From a virus: a stretch of 42,769 bases of DNA. Position numbers and translations under genes: made by a program. The notes under the pieces are model-generated. The model did not search any database, was not told the DNA's origin, and worked only from the letters and a program-made list of their open reading frames with translations. Shown here in pieces: positions 23,600-32,047 of this stretch (within the stretch, counting starts at the first letter, position 1; each line of letters starts with the position of its first letter). The DNA lies in IMG/VR virus record IMGVR_UViG_3300008111_000037, positions 1 to 42,769 of that record; one strand, given 5' to 3'.

Positions 23600-25040
23600 G
23601 TTAGTAATCAAGGACGAAGTTAATATCAAAGTTGAAGGCCTCAGTGTCGAAACTAGACGTAAAGTTGTCAACGCACTGAAATATGATCTGCCTTATGCAA
23701 GACACATGCCGGCTTATAAACTGGGAAGATGGGACGGTACAAAAACATTTTTTGGTATTGGTGGAACTGGTTATCTTGCACATCTAGATGTCATACTTCC
23801 TATCATAGAAGACTCTGGATATGATATCGAAGTTGAAGATTTACGTGAAAGTAATTCACTAAAGTTTGCACCAATAGGAGAAAATTATTGGGCTGACCAA
23901 GGTAAGACTTGGCCCAAAGGTCATCCGCAGGCAGGACAGCCTATTGTGCTAAGAGACTATCAATATGACGTTGTCAACAAGTTTTTAGAAAATCCACAAT
24001 CATTACAGGAGGTAGCAACAGGTGCAGGTAAAACGATTACTACAGCGACGTTGTCGCATCTTTGTGAACCGTATGGTCGTACGATGGTTATTGTTCCGAA
24101 CAAATCGCTTGTTGTCCAGACTGAGGAAGACTACAAAAATCTAGGTCTCGATGTAGGTGTATATTTTGGCGACCGTAAAGAATTAAACCGAACACATACT
24201 ATCTGTACATGGCAGAGTTTGAATGTGTTAGAAAAGAAAGGCTACGACGATGCTACGCTGACATTGGCAGAATTCTGCGAAGGAGTTTGTGCTATTATCA
24301 TCGACGAAGTTCATCAAGCCAAGGCAGATGTACTAATGAGATTAGCCACACAAAATTTTCGTAACTGTCCCATACGGTGGGGATTAACAGGAACAATACC
24401 TAGAGAGAAATGGGAATTTCAAAGCCTGCTAGCCAGCATTGGTCCTGTGATCAACCGTGTCAGTGCCCATGATCTGCAACAGAAAGATGTATTGGCACAA
24501 TTAGATATACAGGTGTTGCAAACCACCGACGTACAAGTTTTTAGATCCTATCAAGAAGAATATACCTGGTTAGTCACTGACGAACGACGATTAGATTGGA
24601 TCGCACAAAAAATACAATCTATATCAGAAAACGGCAATACTCTTGTTCTAGTAGGAAGAATAGATACCGGAGAAAAGATAATAAAAAGAATTCCGGATGC
24701 AGTTTTTATTAATGGTTCTGTAAAATTAGACGACAGGAAAGAAGAATATGATGAGATTAAAACCAGTGATGGCAAGATTATTGTGGCGACTTACGGTGTG
24801 GCCGCTGTGGGTATTAATATCCCTAGGATTTTTAATTTGGTTCTTTTGGAGCCCGGAAAAAGCTTTGTCAGGGTTATACAAAGTATTGGGCGAGGCATTA
24901 GACGAGCAGAAGACAAAGACTTCGTACAAATCTGGGATATCACTTCAACCTGTAAGTATGCCAAACGACACCTTACGGAACGTAAGAAGTATTACAAAGA
25001 AGCCAAATATCCATTTACATTAACTAAAATTATTCTATGA
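23586..25040 (+). CDS. uvsW: UvsW-like superfamily 2 DNA helicase
   Basis: The 484-residue enzyme unwinds branched DNA and R-loops and helps switch from origin- to recombination-dependent replication in T4. Residues about 1-110 form the UvsW-type N-terminal domain (KYDLPYARHMPAYKLGRWDG). Walker A is ATGAGKT (144-150), the helicase box DEVH is at 240-243, and GLTGTIPRE, VATYGVAAVGINIPR and QSIGRGIRR are the later motifs. There is no ATG; translation starts at TTG 23586 or GTG 23592, coupled to the end of the upstream gene. Confidence 0.92.
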   Translation: MSVCKLVIKDEVNIKVEGLSVETRRKVVNALKYDLPYARHMPAYKLGRWDGTKTFFGIGGTGYLAHLDVILPIIEDSGYDIEVEDLRESNSLKFAPIGENYWADQGKTWPKGHPQAGQPIVLRDYQYDVVNKFLENPQSLQEVATGAGKTITTATLSHLCEPYGRTMVIVPNKSLVVQTEEDYKNLGLDVGVYFGDRKELNRTHTICTWQSLNVLEKKGYDDATLTLAEFCEGVCAIIIDEVHQAKADVLMRLATQNFRNCPIRWGLTGTIPREKWEFQSLLASIGPVINRVSAHDLQQKDVLAQLDIQVLQTTDVQVFRSYQEEYTWLVTDERRLDWIAQKIQSISENGNTLVLVGRIDTGEKIIKRIPDAVFINGSVKLDDRKEEYDEIKTSDGKIIVATYGVAAVGINIPRIFNLVLLEPGKSFVRVIQSIGRGIRRAEDKDFVQIWDITSTCKYAKRHLTERKKYYKEAKYPFTLTKIIL

Positions 25041-25744
25041 ATTTCTTTAAACCTAAAAATAAAAAAATACAACTGCGTTGTCATACGACCATGCAGAGTC
25101 TTGTAGATCTCTTTCCTCCTGAGGTTAATAAAGAAGGATTACCTAGTTGGTACAAAGACCTGCCTAAAGAAGAAGGATGGGTAACAATTAGACATTGCAA
25201 CGGATTTCAAGACCTTTACAAGAACAGTATCATAATTAGATCTTGGTCTGACATAGACATTGAAGTAAGACCAGACGGATCTATAGCATATGATTTTGCC
25301 TGCAAAGATGAAATTAAAACACCGTTAGAAAGACATCATATTGACAGCCAGGCGGCTAATGCATGGCCGGGATACTGTAATATAAAATTAATGAGTCCGT
25401 GGTATTTCAAGACCGAAAAGATGCATAAGTGGTTGATGTTGGCACCCACATGGGATCAAAAAGATCCCTTAGAGTTTGGTATAGTTCCTGGTGTTGTTGA
25501 ATTCAAATATCAACACGTGACAAATATCAATTGTCTATTAAAATTAAAACCTGAACCTTATACAATTCATATCAAAGCAGGTCAAGCATTAGTACAACTA
25601 TTGCCTTTGTTTGATGAAGATTGGGAAATGGATATCGAGTTGTTCGATGATCGAGACTGGATAAAATATTTCGGAAGATGGAATCATGCGTTTGGTCTGT
25701 CTTACCAAAAAACGAGAGCGATGCTGGAGAAAAAGAAAAAATGA
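25037..25744 (+). CDS. Conserved phage protein of unknown function
   Basis: The 235-residue protein overlaps uvsW by four bases. Recognisable blocks are LFPPEVNKEGLPSWYKDLP, SIIIRSWSDIDIEV, NIKLMSPWYFKTEKM and VVEFKYQHVTNINCLLKL followed by HIKAGQALVQLLPLFDE. Aromatic- and strand-rich, it looks like a beta-sandwich or cupin-like enzyme domain, but no metal motif is obvious. Relatives are common in marine T4-like phages without known function. It may belong to the early uvsW operon. Confidence 0.6.
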   Translation: MNFFKPKNKKIQLRCHTTMQSLVDLFPPEVNKEGLPSWYKDLPKEEGWVTIRHCNGFQDLYKNSIIIRSWSDIDIEVRPDGSIAYDFACKDEIKTPLERHHIDSQAANAWPGYCNIKLMSPWYFKTEKMHKWLMLAPTWDQKDPLEFGIVPGVVEFKYQHVTNINCLLKLKPEPYTIHIKAGQALVQLLPLFDEDWEMDIELFDDRDWIKYFGRWNHAFGLSYQKTRAMLEKKKK

Positions 25745-26247
25745 GAATATTAACACTAAACAATAGAGCCTTTGATTTAAATGAATTACCAGATGAGGTC
25801 GATGAAGATACTAGATTCAGTGTACTAGATAATAGTAACCCACAAGATCCAGATTTCTTTTTTATGCCTTTGATATTTTTGGAATCGTTTAATAGTCCAG
25901 CAATATTGTTAAACATAGGCGGGCACGAAGTACAAATGCCGTTGGATTGGTGCATGGTAGTTGGTGACAAAGAATGTGGCCTTGACCCAGAAGTGTTACC
26001 GCTGACTAGTATTAATGAACGAGGCTTTGATGCACTGATTTTTAATCCTGTTAACGGATTTAGAGCAGAGTACATGCCAATTGAAATACTAAACATCTAT
26101 CAAGACGTAAGATGGTATTTTCCTAAAATGAAAAACGGTCAATTGTTAACTGTACCGTTACATGATGGCGATAGTCCTCCGTGTGCATTTTTTGTCAAAG
26201 AAGTTTCGAGACAAAGTGAAGTACTACAATTACATAAAATGATATAA
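25741..26247 (+). CDS. Conserved T4-like phage protein, unknown
   Basis: ATG 25741 (MRILTLNNRAFDL) overlaps the previous stop by four bases; an earlier in-frame start lies inside that gene. The 168-residue product has a memorable segment, MPLDWCMVVGDKECGLDPEV, then NERGFDALIFNPVNGF and VRWYFPKMKNGQLLTVPLHD. Very similar wording occurs in unknown proteins of cyanophages and pelagiphages, so it is a conserved core-accessory gene. It keeps company with replication genes, and no catalytic motif is seen. Confidence 0.7.
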   Translation: MRILTLNNRAFDLNELPDEVDEDTRFSVLDNSNPQDPDFFFMPLIFLESFNSPAILLNIGGHEVQMPLDWCMVVGDKECGLDPEVLPLTSINERGFDALIFNPVNGFRAEYMPIEILNIYQDVRWYFPKMKNGQLLTVPLHDGDSPPCAFFVKEVSRQSEVLQLHKMI

Positions 26248-26480
26248 TGCCAATGGACAGTATTATGTACCAGGATGATGCTTTTAAACGTCGATGTATG
26301 GGATGGGAATTAAAATATTCATTTTGGCCACGGCGCTGCCATTATACAGGTAAAATGTTATGGTTCACATTAGCATATAAAGGTACATCAATGTTAACTG
26401 GTCCTGGTGAACCTATATTTGAATTTAGATGGTGCGAAAGACACGAATACTTATTTTTAAAAATCAAAGGAACAATATGA
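26247..26480 (+). CDS. Small conserved phage protein with CxY/Trp-rich core
   Basis: A 77-residue protein whose start overlaps the last base of the previous stop. The core RRCHYTGKMLWFTLAYKGTS, then GPGEPIFEFRWCERHEYL, recurs in small unknown proteins of marine T4-like phages. A shared fold is likely. Two cysteines (RRC and RWC) could bind a metal. No function is known. Confidence 0.65.
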   Translation: MPMDSIMYQDDAFKRRCMGWELKYSFWPRRCHYTGKMLWFTLAYKGTSMLTGPGEPIFEFRWCERHEYLFLKIKGTI

Positions 26481-26833
26481 AAGCAGGAAAAGTATGGGGT
26501 CAAACAGAACTCCTTGAAGCCAACGGTGTATTAGAGTTTCACCGTATTGAAGCCCGGAAAGGCGGCACATGTTCAAAGCACAAACACAAATTTAAGTGGA
26601 ATGGATTCTTTGTAGAAAAAGGAGAAATGATCATTCGTGTTTGGAAAAATAACTACGACTTAGTTGACGAAACACTACTAAGAGCAGGTGAATACACAAA
26701 AGTAGCACCTGGAGAATTTCATCAGTTTGAAGCAGTAACTGACTGTGTTGCCTTCGAACTTTATTGGGCAGAGTTTGACCACGACGATATCGAGCGTGAA
26801 ACTGTAGGATTTGCAAAAAATGGGAAATCTTAA
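26477..26833 (+). CDS. Cupin-fold protein
   Basis: ATG 26477 with AAAGGA upstream gives 118 residues. EARKGGTCSKHKHKFKWNGF provides two histidines, MIIRVWKN and the strand AGEYTKVAPGEFHQFEAVTD a third His in the typical GxFHxFEA cupin motif 2, then CVAFELYWAEF. This is a single-domain metal cupin, like sugar-phosphate isomerase or dTDP-sugar epimerase relatives. The substrate is unknown; it may belong to sugar metabolism although it sits in the replication block. Confidence 0.72.
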   Translation: MKAGKVWGQTELLEANGVLEFHRIEARKGGTCSKHKHKFKWNGFFVEKGEMIIRVWKNNYDLVDETLLRAGEYTKVAPGEFHQFEAVTDCVAFELYWAEFDHDDIERETVGFAKNGKS

Positions 26834-27092
26834 ACCAGGCGCCACCTATACATACGAGCATCGTGATGGCATCGTATATGCTACCGAATCCGGCACGACT
26901 GAAAAAATTGTTATAGGTTGGGACCATAAACCAAACAAGCCAGGTGATGGCAGAGAAACTTACTTAGAGTCAAAGGAATCTCTGTTTTGGAGAGAGATTC
27001 GAAAGGCAGCAAAGACAAATCCCGCTTTACAAAATGCCCTAGATCAGTGTATAATGCTTTATCACCTGAGTAAAGAAAATGGGAAAGAATAA
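26820..27092 (+). CDS. Small conserved phage protein
   Basis: ATG 26820 gives 90 residues starting MGNLKPGATYTYEHRDGIVY, an N-terminal phrase shared by small proteins of cyanophages. A basic middle with the acidic helix ESLFWREIRKAAKTNPALQ follows, then DQCIMLYHLSKENG. It overlaps the cupin and the next gene by 14 bases each. Function is unknown; translation is probably coupled. Confidence 0.68.
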   Translation: MGNLKPGATYTYEHRDGIVYATESGTTEKIVIGWDHKPNKPGDGRETYLESKESLFWREIRKAAKTNPALQNALDQCIMLYHLSKENGKE

Positions 27093-27558
27093 ACACGTAG
27101 ACCTATTCAAAGACATGATACCCGCAGTAGATATGGGTATTAAAGAATTGTGGGACGCCTCTCCAGAAGAAGGTCGCAAAGAAATCAAAGGAGATCTTTG
27201 GAACCTTAACAGATATGTTAGTAGTTGCAAAACCAGCAACAAAGAACTACAAGAACACTATGTTCTAACTACCAACGAGTTCTATAACAAACAATGGGCA
27301 GGAATACAACATCATCCTAAACTGCAATGGCTTACCTTGGTAATGTGTAGTCATGAAAGTAAGAAAACTCAATTCCACGAATGGATACCGTTAAAGGTTC
27401 ACAAGAATAAAAAAGAAGAATTTTTAGCAGAACAATTTCCTAATATGAAAATGGCTGATATCGAAACACTAGCAGCCATTACTACCGAAGAAGAAATCAA
27501 AGAATATGCTCAGAACCTTGGTTGGGACAAAAAACAAGTCAATGGAATTAAACTATAA
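27079..27558 (+). CDS. 62: Probable clamp-loader small subunit gp62
   Basis: The 159-residue protein resembles gp62, which with gp44 opens the sliding clamp gp45 and loads it on primed DNA. The phrase LWNLNRYVSSCKTSNKELQE, followed by LTTNEFYNKQWAGI and HPKLQWLTLVMC, fits the clamp-loader A pattern (NRYxSS, NEFYNK), and length is near T4 gp62 (187). gp44 and gp45 are not in the window. Position within replication genes supports it. Identification by recalled motif only. Confidence 0.6.
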   Translation: MGKNKHVDLFKDMIPAVDMGIKELWDASPEEGRKEIKGDLWNLNRYVSSCKTSNKELQEHYVLTTNEFYNKQWAGIQHHPKLQWLTLVMCSHESKKTQFHEWIPLKVHKNKKEEFLAEQFPNMKMADIETLAAITTEEEIKEYAQNLGWDKKQVNGIKL

Positions 27559-28225
27559 GTGTGAGTATTGTCAAAAACTTTTTGCCAAAGAAAAAACTTT
27601 GGTCGTGCATATCTGTGAGCAAAAACGTAGACACATTAGCCGAAATGAAAAACATGTACAGGCGGGACTTTTAACTTTTCAAAAGTTTTATGACTTTGCA
27701 CAAAAAGGCAAAACAAAAAAAACATTTGACGATTTTGTAGACAGTCCTTACTACACAGCGTTTGTAAAATTTGGTAGTTTTCTCGTTAATACTAATCCCA
27801 TCTATCCAGAAATGTTCATAGACTACGTAGTAAAAAGCGGCATTAAAATAGATCATTGGTGCAGAGATGAACTGTACGACACCTACATCAGCGAGTTGAT
27901 CAAGAACGAACCAGCCGACGGTGCAATACAGCGATCTATAACTACTATGATGGACTGGTCTGATAAAAACAATGCTCCTTGGGAACATTATTTTGCATAT
28001 GTAAATTTAAACAGAGCCACCCATGATATTAAAGAAGGATTGATAAGTCCTTGGCTGGTATTAAATACAAAGTCCGGGAAAGAGATGCTTCAACGCATGA
28101 ATGACGAGCAGTTGGAAATCATTAGTGCTGTTATAGATCCGCAGCATTGGATAAAAAAGTTTAAATCTTTGCCGGCAGATATTGAATTGATCAAAGACGT
28201 AGTTAAGGAGGCTAGGATACTATAA
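27542..28225 (+). CDS. C2H2 zinc-finger protein of unknown function
   Basis: ATG 27542 lies within the end of gp62. The 227-residue product begins with a finger-like CEYCQKLFAKEKTLVVHICE: Cys-x2-Cys, a hydrophobic spacer, then His. A second zinc ligand follows as Cys or His of QKRRH. The rest (about 40-227) is helical with Trp/Tyr-rich stretches (HWCRDELYDTYISELI, WEHYFAYVNLNRA) and no catalytic motif. It could bind DNA or RNA next to the clamp loader; similar proteins occur in marine T4-like phages. Confidence 0.68.
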   Translation: MELNYKCEYCQKLFAKEKTLVVHICEQKRRHISRNEKHVQAGLLTFQKFYDFAQKGKTKKTFDDFVDSPYYTAFVKFGSFLVNTNPIYPEMFIDYVVKSGIKIDHWCRDELYDTYISELIKNEPADGAIQRSITTMMDWSDKNNAPWEHYFAYVNLNRATHDIKEGLISPWLVLNTKSGKEMLQRMNDEQLEIISAVIDPQHWIKKFKSLPADIELIKDVVKEARIL

Positions 28226-28476
28226 TGAGCAAGAGAAAAATTGTTGAGGAAAAGATCAAAGAACTGGAAGAAGCCATTGAAGAAGAAACTCTTGCTGAAA
28301 ATGAAGAATACATTTCTAGAGATGATTTAGACATTGAAGTACGTGTGATGCAAGATGAACCGGTAATTATGGTACAGTTTTCTGGTTTTGAAGATCACGA
28401 AGATGCAGAAGAATATGCACAATTCCTAGCAGATAATTTACCGTTACTACTTTTTGAAACTACAAGGATACAATAA
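28225..28476 (+). CDS. Small acidic conserved protein
   Basis: An 83-residue protein (MSKRKIVEEKIKELEEAIEE...) shares one base with each neighbour. The first 45 residues are a charged coiled coil; the rest has RVMQDEPVIMVQFSGFEDHE, a beta-alpha unit. Located between the zinc-finger protein and the mini polymerase-like protein, it may be a partner of one of them. Function unknown. Confidence 0.62.
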   Translation: MSKRKIVEEKIKELEEAIEEETLAENEEYISRDDLDIEVRVMQDEPVIMVQFSGFEDHEDAEEYAQFLADNLPLLLFETTRIQ

Positions 28477-29054
28477 TGCCAGATATTGATATAGATTTTG
28501 TTGACAGAGATCTAGCATTGGGTTTATTCAAACACAAAGTAGCCAGCCGAGTTGATAATCAAAATCTAGTCAAGCATAATACAGGTGTATACTTTCATCA
28601 AGTACCTGTGGATTTAAAAACAGGATTATGCAAAGTTCCTTATGAGCAAGCAGAAGAACAAGGTTTCTTTAAAATTGACTTTCTTAATGTGGGAATTTAT
28701 AAAGGTGTTCGAGATGAAGATCATCTATTGCATTTAATGAACACAGAACCGTTGTGGGATTTACTAGAGCAAGATGATTTCAGTAATCTATTATTTCATG
28801 TCAATGGTCACGGTAACGTTTTGAGAGCCATGAAGCCTACAAGCATAGAACAGTTGGCTTCTGTGTTAGCAGTGATAAGACCTGCTAAAAGACACTTAAT
28901 TGGCAAAGACTGGAATACAGTCATGTCTGAAGTATGGGTCAAGCCTGAGAATGATGAATACTATTTTAAGAAAAGTCATGCTATTGCCTATGCTACAGCC
29001 ATAGTGGTACAGATGAATTTAATCTGCGAAGGCATATCTTACGGATATAATTAA
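28476..29054 (+). CDS. Mini DNA polymerase III alpha-like protein with intact catalytic aspartates
   Basis: The 192-residue protein contains motifs of bacterial DnaE (C-family polymerase): PDIDIDFVDR at residues 2-11 matches the E. coli PDFDVDF site with Asp5 and Asp7, FFKIDFLNVG (Asp68) matches the third catalytic Asp in VKFDFLGL, and YYFKKSHAIAYA matches the FNKSHSAAYA of the fingers. Between them lies HNTGVYFHQVPVD. A complete DnaE is over 1100 residues, and PHP, tau-binding and beta-binding domains are missing. It is probably not a replicase; it may be a trimmed polymerase, primer-end or regulatory protein. Related small proteins exist in marine T4-like phages. Confidence 0.75.
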   Translation: MPDIDIDFVDRDLALGLFKHKVASRVDNQNLVKHNTGVYFHQVPVDLKTGLCKVPYEQAEEQGFFKIDFLNVGIYKGVRDEDHLLHLMNTEPLWDLLEQDDFSNLLFHVNGHGNVLRAMKPTSIEQLASVLAVIRPAKRHLIGKDWNTVMSEVWVKPENDEYYFKKSHAIAYATAIVVQMNLICEGISYGYN

Positions 29055-29563
29055 TGGCAAAAGTAAAAAATAAATTACCAATGACTGTTTCTTGGAACGG
29101 TCCAGAAAAAAGAGAACTATATCTTGACTCACTAATTAAAGAAAATAATTGGAGTGTTGGGATTGAAATAGGTGTACGATTTGGTCGAACCTTATTTTAT
29201 CTTTTAGATAGCAATCCCAATTTAAAAATGTATGCTGTAGATATTGACATTAGTCAATTTTACAATCAACAAGTAGGATTAAAATACGCAGATAGATTAG
29301 TAGTATTGGAAGGTGACAGTGCAACCTTGGCATCAACTATTAAAGAAACTGTTGATTTTGTTTTTATAGACGGAGCACATTCTAAAAAGGCAGTGATCAA
29401 AGATATCACTGAATATAGAAAAATACTTAAAAATGACAAGGGGTTAACCGGCCACGATATAGACTATCCGTCTATACAGTCTGCACTATCTGATTTAGGT
29501 ATTGATTATAACGTGTGTCCAGACAATGTTTGGACTTTTAAATCAACCAGGCTTTCTAATTAA
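29054..29563 (+). CDS. Class I SAM-dependent methyltransferase
   Basis: The 169-residue protein has VGIEIGVRFGRTLFYLL (SAM loop), MYAVDIDISQFY with the ribose-binding Asp, VVLEGDSATLAST and VDFVFIDGAHSKKAVIKDI, the IDGAH signature of Methyltransferase_24 proteins. The shared single base with the upstream gene indicates an operon. The last 21 bases overlap the convergent gene. The substrate is unknown; in this setting it could be a sugar or another small molecule rather than DNA, as no target-recognition region is visible. Confidence 0.82.
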   Translation: MAKVKNKLPMTVSWNGPEKRELYLDSLIKENNWSVGIEIGVRFGRTLFYLLDSNPNLKMYAVDIDISQFYNQQVGLKYADRLVVLEGDSATLASTIKETVDFVFIDGAHSKKAVIKDITEYRKILKNDKGLTGHDIDYPSIQSALSDLGIDYNVCPDNVWTFKSTRLSN

Positions 29564-29914
29564 CGTAATAGACTTACGTTTAATTCTTTTTACAATAATG
29601 TCGTTTAGGCTTGTGCAGGGTCCAAAAAGTACCTTAACATCTTTGGTACTAAAGTTTCTTATTGAATAGCGAAACTCCATAATTTCTTTGTTTAGAAAAA
29701 TATTGATGGGAATTTGACGATTGCTTTCCCACCACCAAACTTCGCCTAATTCTAAAAATCTCTGTTTTTCCAAGTCTGTACGTATACTAGCATAATCATA
29801 CATGCTAGTAACTTGAGAATCTTGATTGATGACAATGCCTACATATTCTGCATTGACGTGATTTAGCACGGTTATGAATGGAAAATTCTCTTGTAAATTT
29901 TCAGTTATGCGCAT
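29543..29914 (-). CDS. Conserved T4-like phage protein, unknown
   Basis: This 123-residue minus-strand gene breaks a long plus-strand run. The sequence NHVNAEYVGIVINQDSQVTS, then LELGEVWWWESNRQIPINIF and KVLFGPCTSLND, and the basic end KRIKRKSITLIRKPG, is strongly conserved in cyanophages as a short unknown protein. A beta-rich fold with a WWWES loop is likely. Role unknown. Confidence 0.75.
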   Translation of the reverse strand: MRITENLQENFPFITVLNHVNAEYVGIVINQDSQVTSMYDYASIRTDLEKQRFLELGEVWWWESNRQIPINIFLNKEIMEFRYSIRNFSTKDVKVLFGPCTSLNDIIVKRIKRKSITLIRKPG

Positions 29915-29915
29915 A

Positions 29916-29923
29916 GATAAATA
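29916..29923 (+). promoter_or_regulatory. Late promoter box before the structural gene
   Basis: GATAAATA followed 18 bases later by ATG 29942; a leader of about 13 bases with AGGG is expected, so this one is not leaderless. Confidence 0.5.
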
Positions 29924-29941
29924 TTGCTAGGGTTCCAAATT

Positions 29942-31012
29942 ATGCAATTAATTTCAGTTTATTTATATCCAAACAGGGTCGATGCTTATACAAATTATCT
30001 GGCCTCTTGGAAAACAGAGAGGTATCGTAAAGTGTACAATCGCAATCTAAAAATATTTCGCGGTGCAGATAACCGCATCGATATACAAATACGCAATTCA
30101 GATGAAAAACCGTATAATGTATCGACCTATGATGATTTCATGTTTAATCTTGTAAACAAAGAAACTAAAGAATTGATCCTTAGCAAAGCCTGCACAGTAC
30201 AAAGCGCCACCACTGGAAAAGTATATGTAACCCTAACTGAAAATGAATTAACAGATATAGAGTCTGGTTTTTATCAGTATTCTGTCATTGGGCAGATACG
30301 TAGCGACAGCGATGCTACCTTAGTCACAGCAAAAACTCCTTTTTATATTGACTCCCAGTACGGTGCATTTGCCACCATTGAAGTATTTGGAGATGTGTTC
30401 GGAGAACCGCTCAACAGCATCGTGATTGATGAATTTAGAGATTTTAGAGTTAACAATGCTAGTCAAGAAAAATATCTTCTATCAAGTATTATAGATGCAA
30501 GACCCAATCTCAGCACACCTCAGTCCTTGCATACCTTTCAATTTTATTTTACCAATTACACAGGCACTGTGGTTATCCAAGGTAGCCAAAGCGATGGCGG
30601 CAATCCGCAGGTATGGGTAGATCTAGATACTGAGCAGATGGTTAATCAATCAACGCCAACTTATAAAAATATTACTGGCAAGTATAATTGGTTTAGGATT
30701 AGATTTGGTAATACATTTAATAATTCGGCTAAATTCGTAATTGGACAAACATTTGTTGGTTCGTATGCAGTCAGTGTCTATGATGGTGGATCTGGATACA
30801 CTGTAGGACAACAATTGGTAATCACTGGAGATCTATTAGGTGGCTTTTCAGGTGTAAACGACTTGAATATCACGGTAACTTCTGTGAATGTAAATGGCGC
30901 AATAACTGGAATAACATTCACTGGTGTGTCAGCACCAAACGATCGAAGTTATGTTTTGGGTGCAACTGGAACTCCTACCGCAGGGGCTATTGACAAAATA
31001 TTATACAGATAG
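29942..31012 (+). CDS. Baseplate or tail-fibre structural protein, BppU-like N-terminus
   Basis: ATG 29942 gives 356 residues (a TTG at 29924 is possible). The N-terminal half has NRNLKIFRGADNRIDIQIRN and KTPFYIDSQYGAFATIEVFG, a beta-sandwich pattern seen in BppU-type baseplate upper proteins. The middle resembles a carbohydrate-binding discoidin-like domain. The C-terminal 90 residues are the Gly-rich module SVYDGGSGYTVGQQLVITGD, then NDLNITVTSV, common in structural proteins of marine T4-like phages. It probably lies in the virion tail and is transcribed late from the box at 29916. Confidence 0.77.
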   Translation: MQLISVYLYPNRVDAYTNYLASWKTERYRKVYNRNLKIFRGADNRIDIQIRNSDEKPYNVSTYDDFMFNLVNKETKELILSKACTVQSATTGKVYVTLTENELTDIESGFYQYSVIGQIRSDSDATLVTAKTPFYIDSQYGAFATIEVFGDVFGEPLNSIVIDEFRDFRVNNASQEKYLLSSIIDARPNLSTPQSLHTFQFYFTNYTGTVVIQGSQSDGGNPQVWVDLDTEQMVNQSTPTYKNITGKYNWFRIRFGNTFNNSAKFVIGQTFVGSYAVSVYDGGSGYTVGQQLVITGDLLGGFSGVNDLNITVTSVNVNGAITGITFTGVSAPNDRSYVLGATGTPTAGAIDKILYR

Positions 31013-31018
31013 TATAAT
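30990..31018 (+). promoter_or_regulatory. Perfect sigma-70 promoter for primase, start codon at predicted +1
   Basis: TTGACA (30990-30995), 17 bases, TATAAT (31013-31018): full consensus with ideal spacing. It lies at the end of the structural gene. ATG 31025 begins seven bases after the last base of the -10 box. Confidence 0.9.
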
Positions 31019-31024
31019 CTGTGT

Positions 31025-32047
31025 ATGACGTTAGTCGTAGACAAATTTAGATCTCTCTTACCTCGATTCAAAACTAGCCCTAGCGGCTGGATGAGTTTCA
31101 ATGCTCCCTGTTGTCATCATCGAGGACATCGAACTGACAATAGAAAACGTGCCGGTGTTGTTTTGACCGAAGGCATTATTTATAACTGTTTTAATTGTAA
31201 ATTTAGTACAGGGTGGACTCCTGGCTCAACTCTATCTCCCAAGTTCAAAACTCTTTGTCAATGGCTAGGCGCTAGTGATGACACAATTAAAGAGTTAACA
31301 TTTGAAGCCTTGAAAACTGAAGGTGAAGGATATGTACCTACAACTTTTGTTGAACAAAAAATAGATTTTGAAACCAAGGAACTGCCAGAAGGATCAATGC
31401 CGTTGCTAGACTGGGTTGAAAGTGCATATTATCAAGATTTAGAAGATCTATTAGACCCTGCTATTTCTTATCTAGTAAGCAGAGGATTTGATCCCTTTGA
31501 TGGAAATTTTTATTGGAGTCCTGCTCCTGGTTACGATAGCAGAGTGATCATACCTTTTTTCTATGAAGGAAAGATAGTAGGCAACACAGCCAGAAAAACC
31601 ACGCAAGGCCGTCCTAAATATCTATCGGATCAACATCCTTTCTTTGTGTTTAATACTGATGCACAGGTAGAGAATCATAGATACGTATTTGTGGTAGAAG
31701 GCCCGTTTGATGCTTTATCAATAGATGGTGTAGCACTACTCACTAACGAAGTCAGCGAGCAACAATCGAGAATAATTAATAATATGAACAAGGATGTCAT
31801 AGTAATTCCTGATCAAGATAGAGCAGGGTTAACTTTGATAGATCAAGCAGCAAAACTAGGTTGGAAAGTGGCTTTTCCAACATGGGAAGAATCAGTTAAA
31901 GACTGTGCAGATGCTGTAATCAAATATGGCAAATTATTTGTCATGGTAGATGCTATCAAAACAGCCACAGACAATCCAGTTAAAATTGAAATAGAAAAAA
32001 GAAAATTGCTAAACAAATTTACCGAATCGGAGAAAAACGATGTTTAA
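31025..32047 (+). CDS. 61: DNA primase gp61-like
   Basis: The 340-residue enzyme makes RNA primers with the helicase gp41. A zinc-binding N-terminus shows CCHH at residues 29-32 and CFNC at 55-58. The TOPRIM core shows VVEGPFDALS with Glu225 and PDQDRAG with Asp263 and Asp265. RVIIPFFYEGKIVGNTAR is typical of phage primases. Length equals T4 gp61 (342). The gene starts directly at a consensus promoter with no room for a Shine-Dalgarno. Helicase gp41 follows at 33723, separated by a carbamoyltransferase and an oxygenase-like gene. Confidence 0.92.
   Translation: MTLVVDKFRSLLPRFKTSPSGWMSFNAPCCHHRGHRTDNRKRAGVVLTEGIIYNCFNCKFSTGWTPGSTLSPKFKTLCQWLGASDDTIKELTFEALKTEGEGYVPTTFVEQKIDFETKELPEGSMPLLDWVESAYYQDLEDLLDPAISYLVSRGFDPFDGNFYWSPAPGYDSRVIIPFFYEGKIVGNTARKTTQGRPKYLSDQHPFFVFNTDAQVENHRYVFVVEGPFDALSIDGVALLTNEVSEQQSRIINNMNKDVIVIPDQDRAGLTLIDQAAKLGWKVAFPTWEESVKDCADAVIKYGKLFVMVDAIKTATDNPVKIEIEKRKLLNKFTESEKNDV

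Noticed and set aside
25572-26096. Minus-strand 174-residue open frame
   Set aside because: Antisense to two well-formed plus-strand genes in an unbroken operon; Ser-rich shadow composition.
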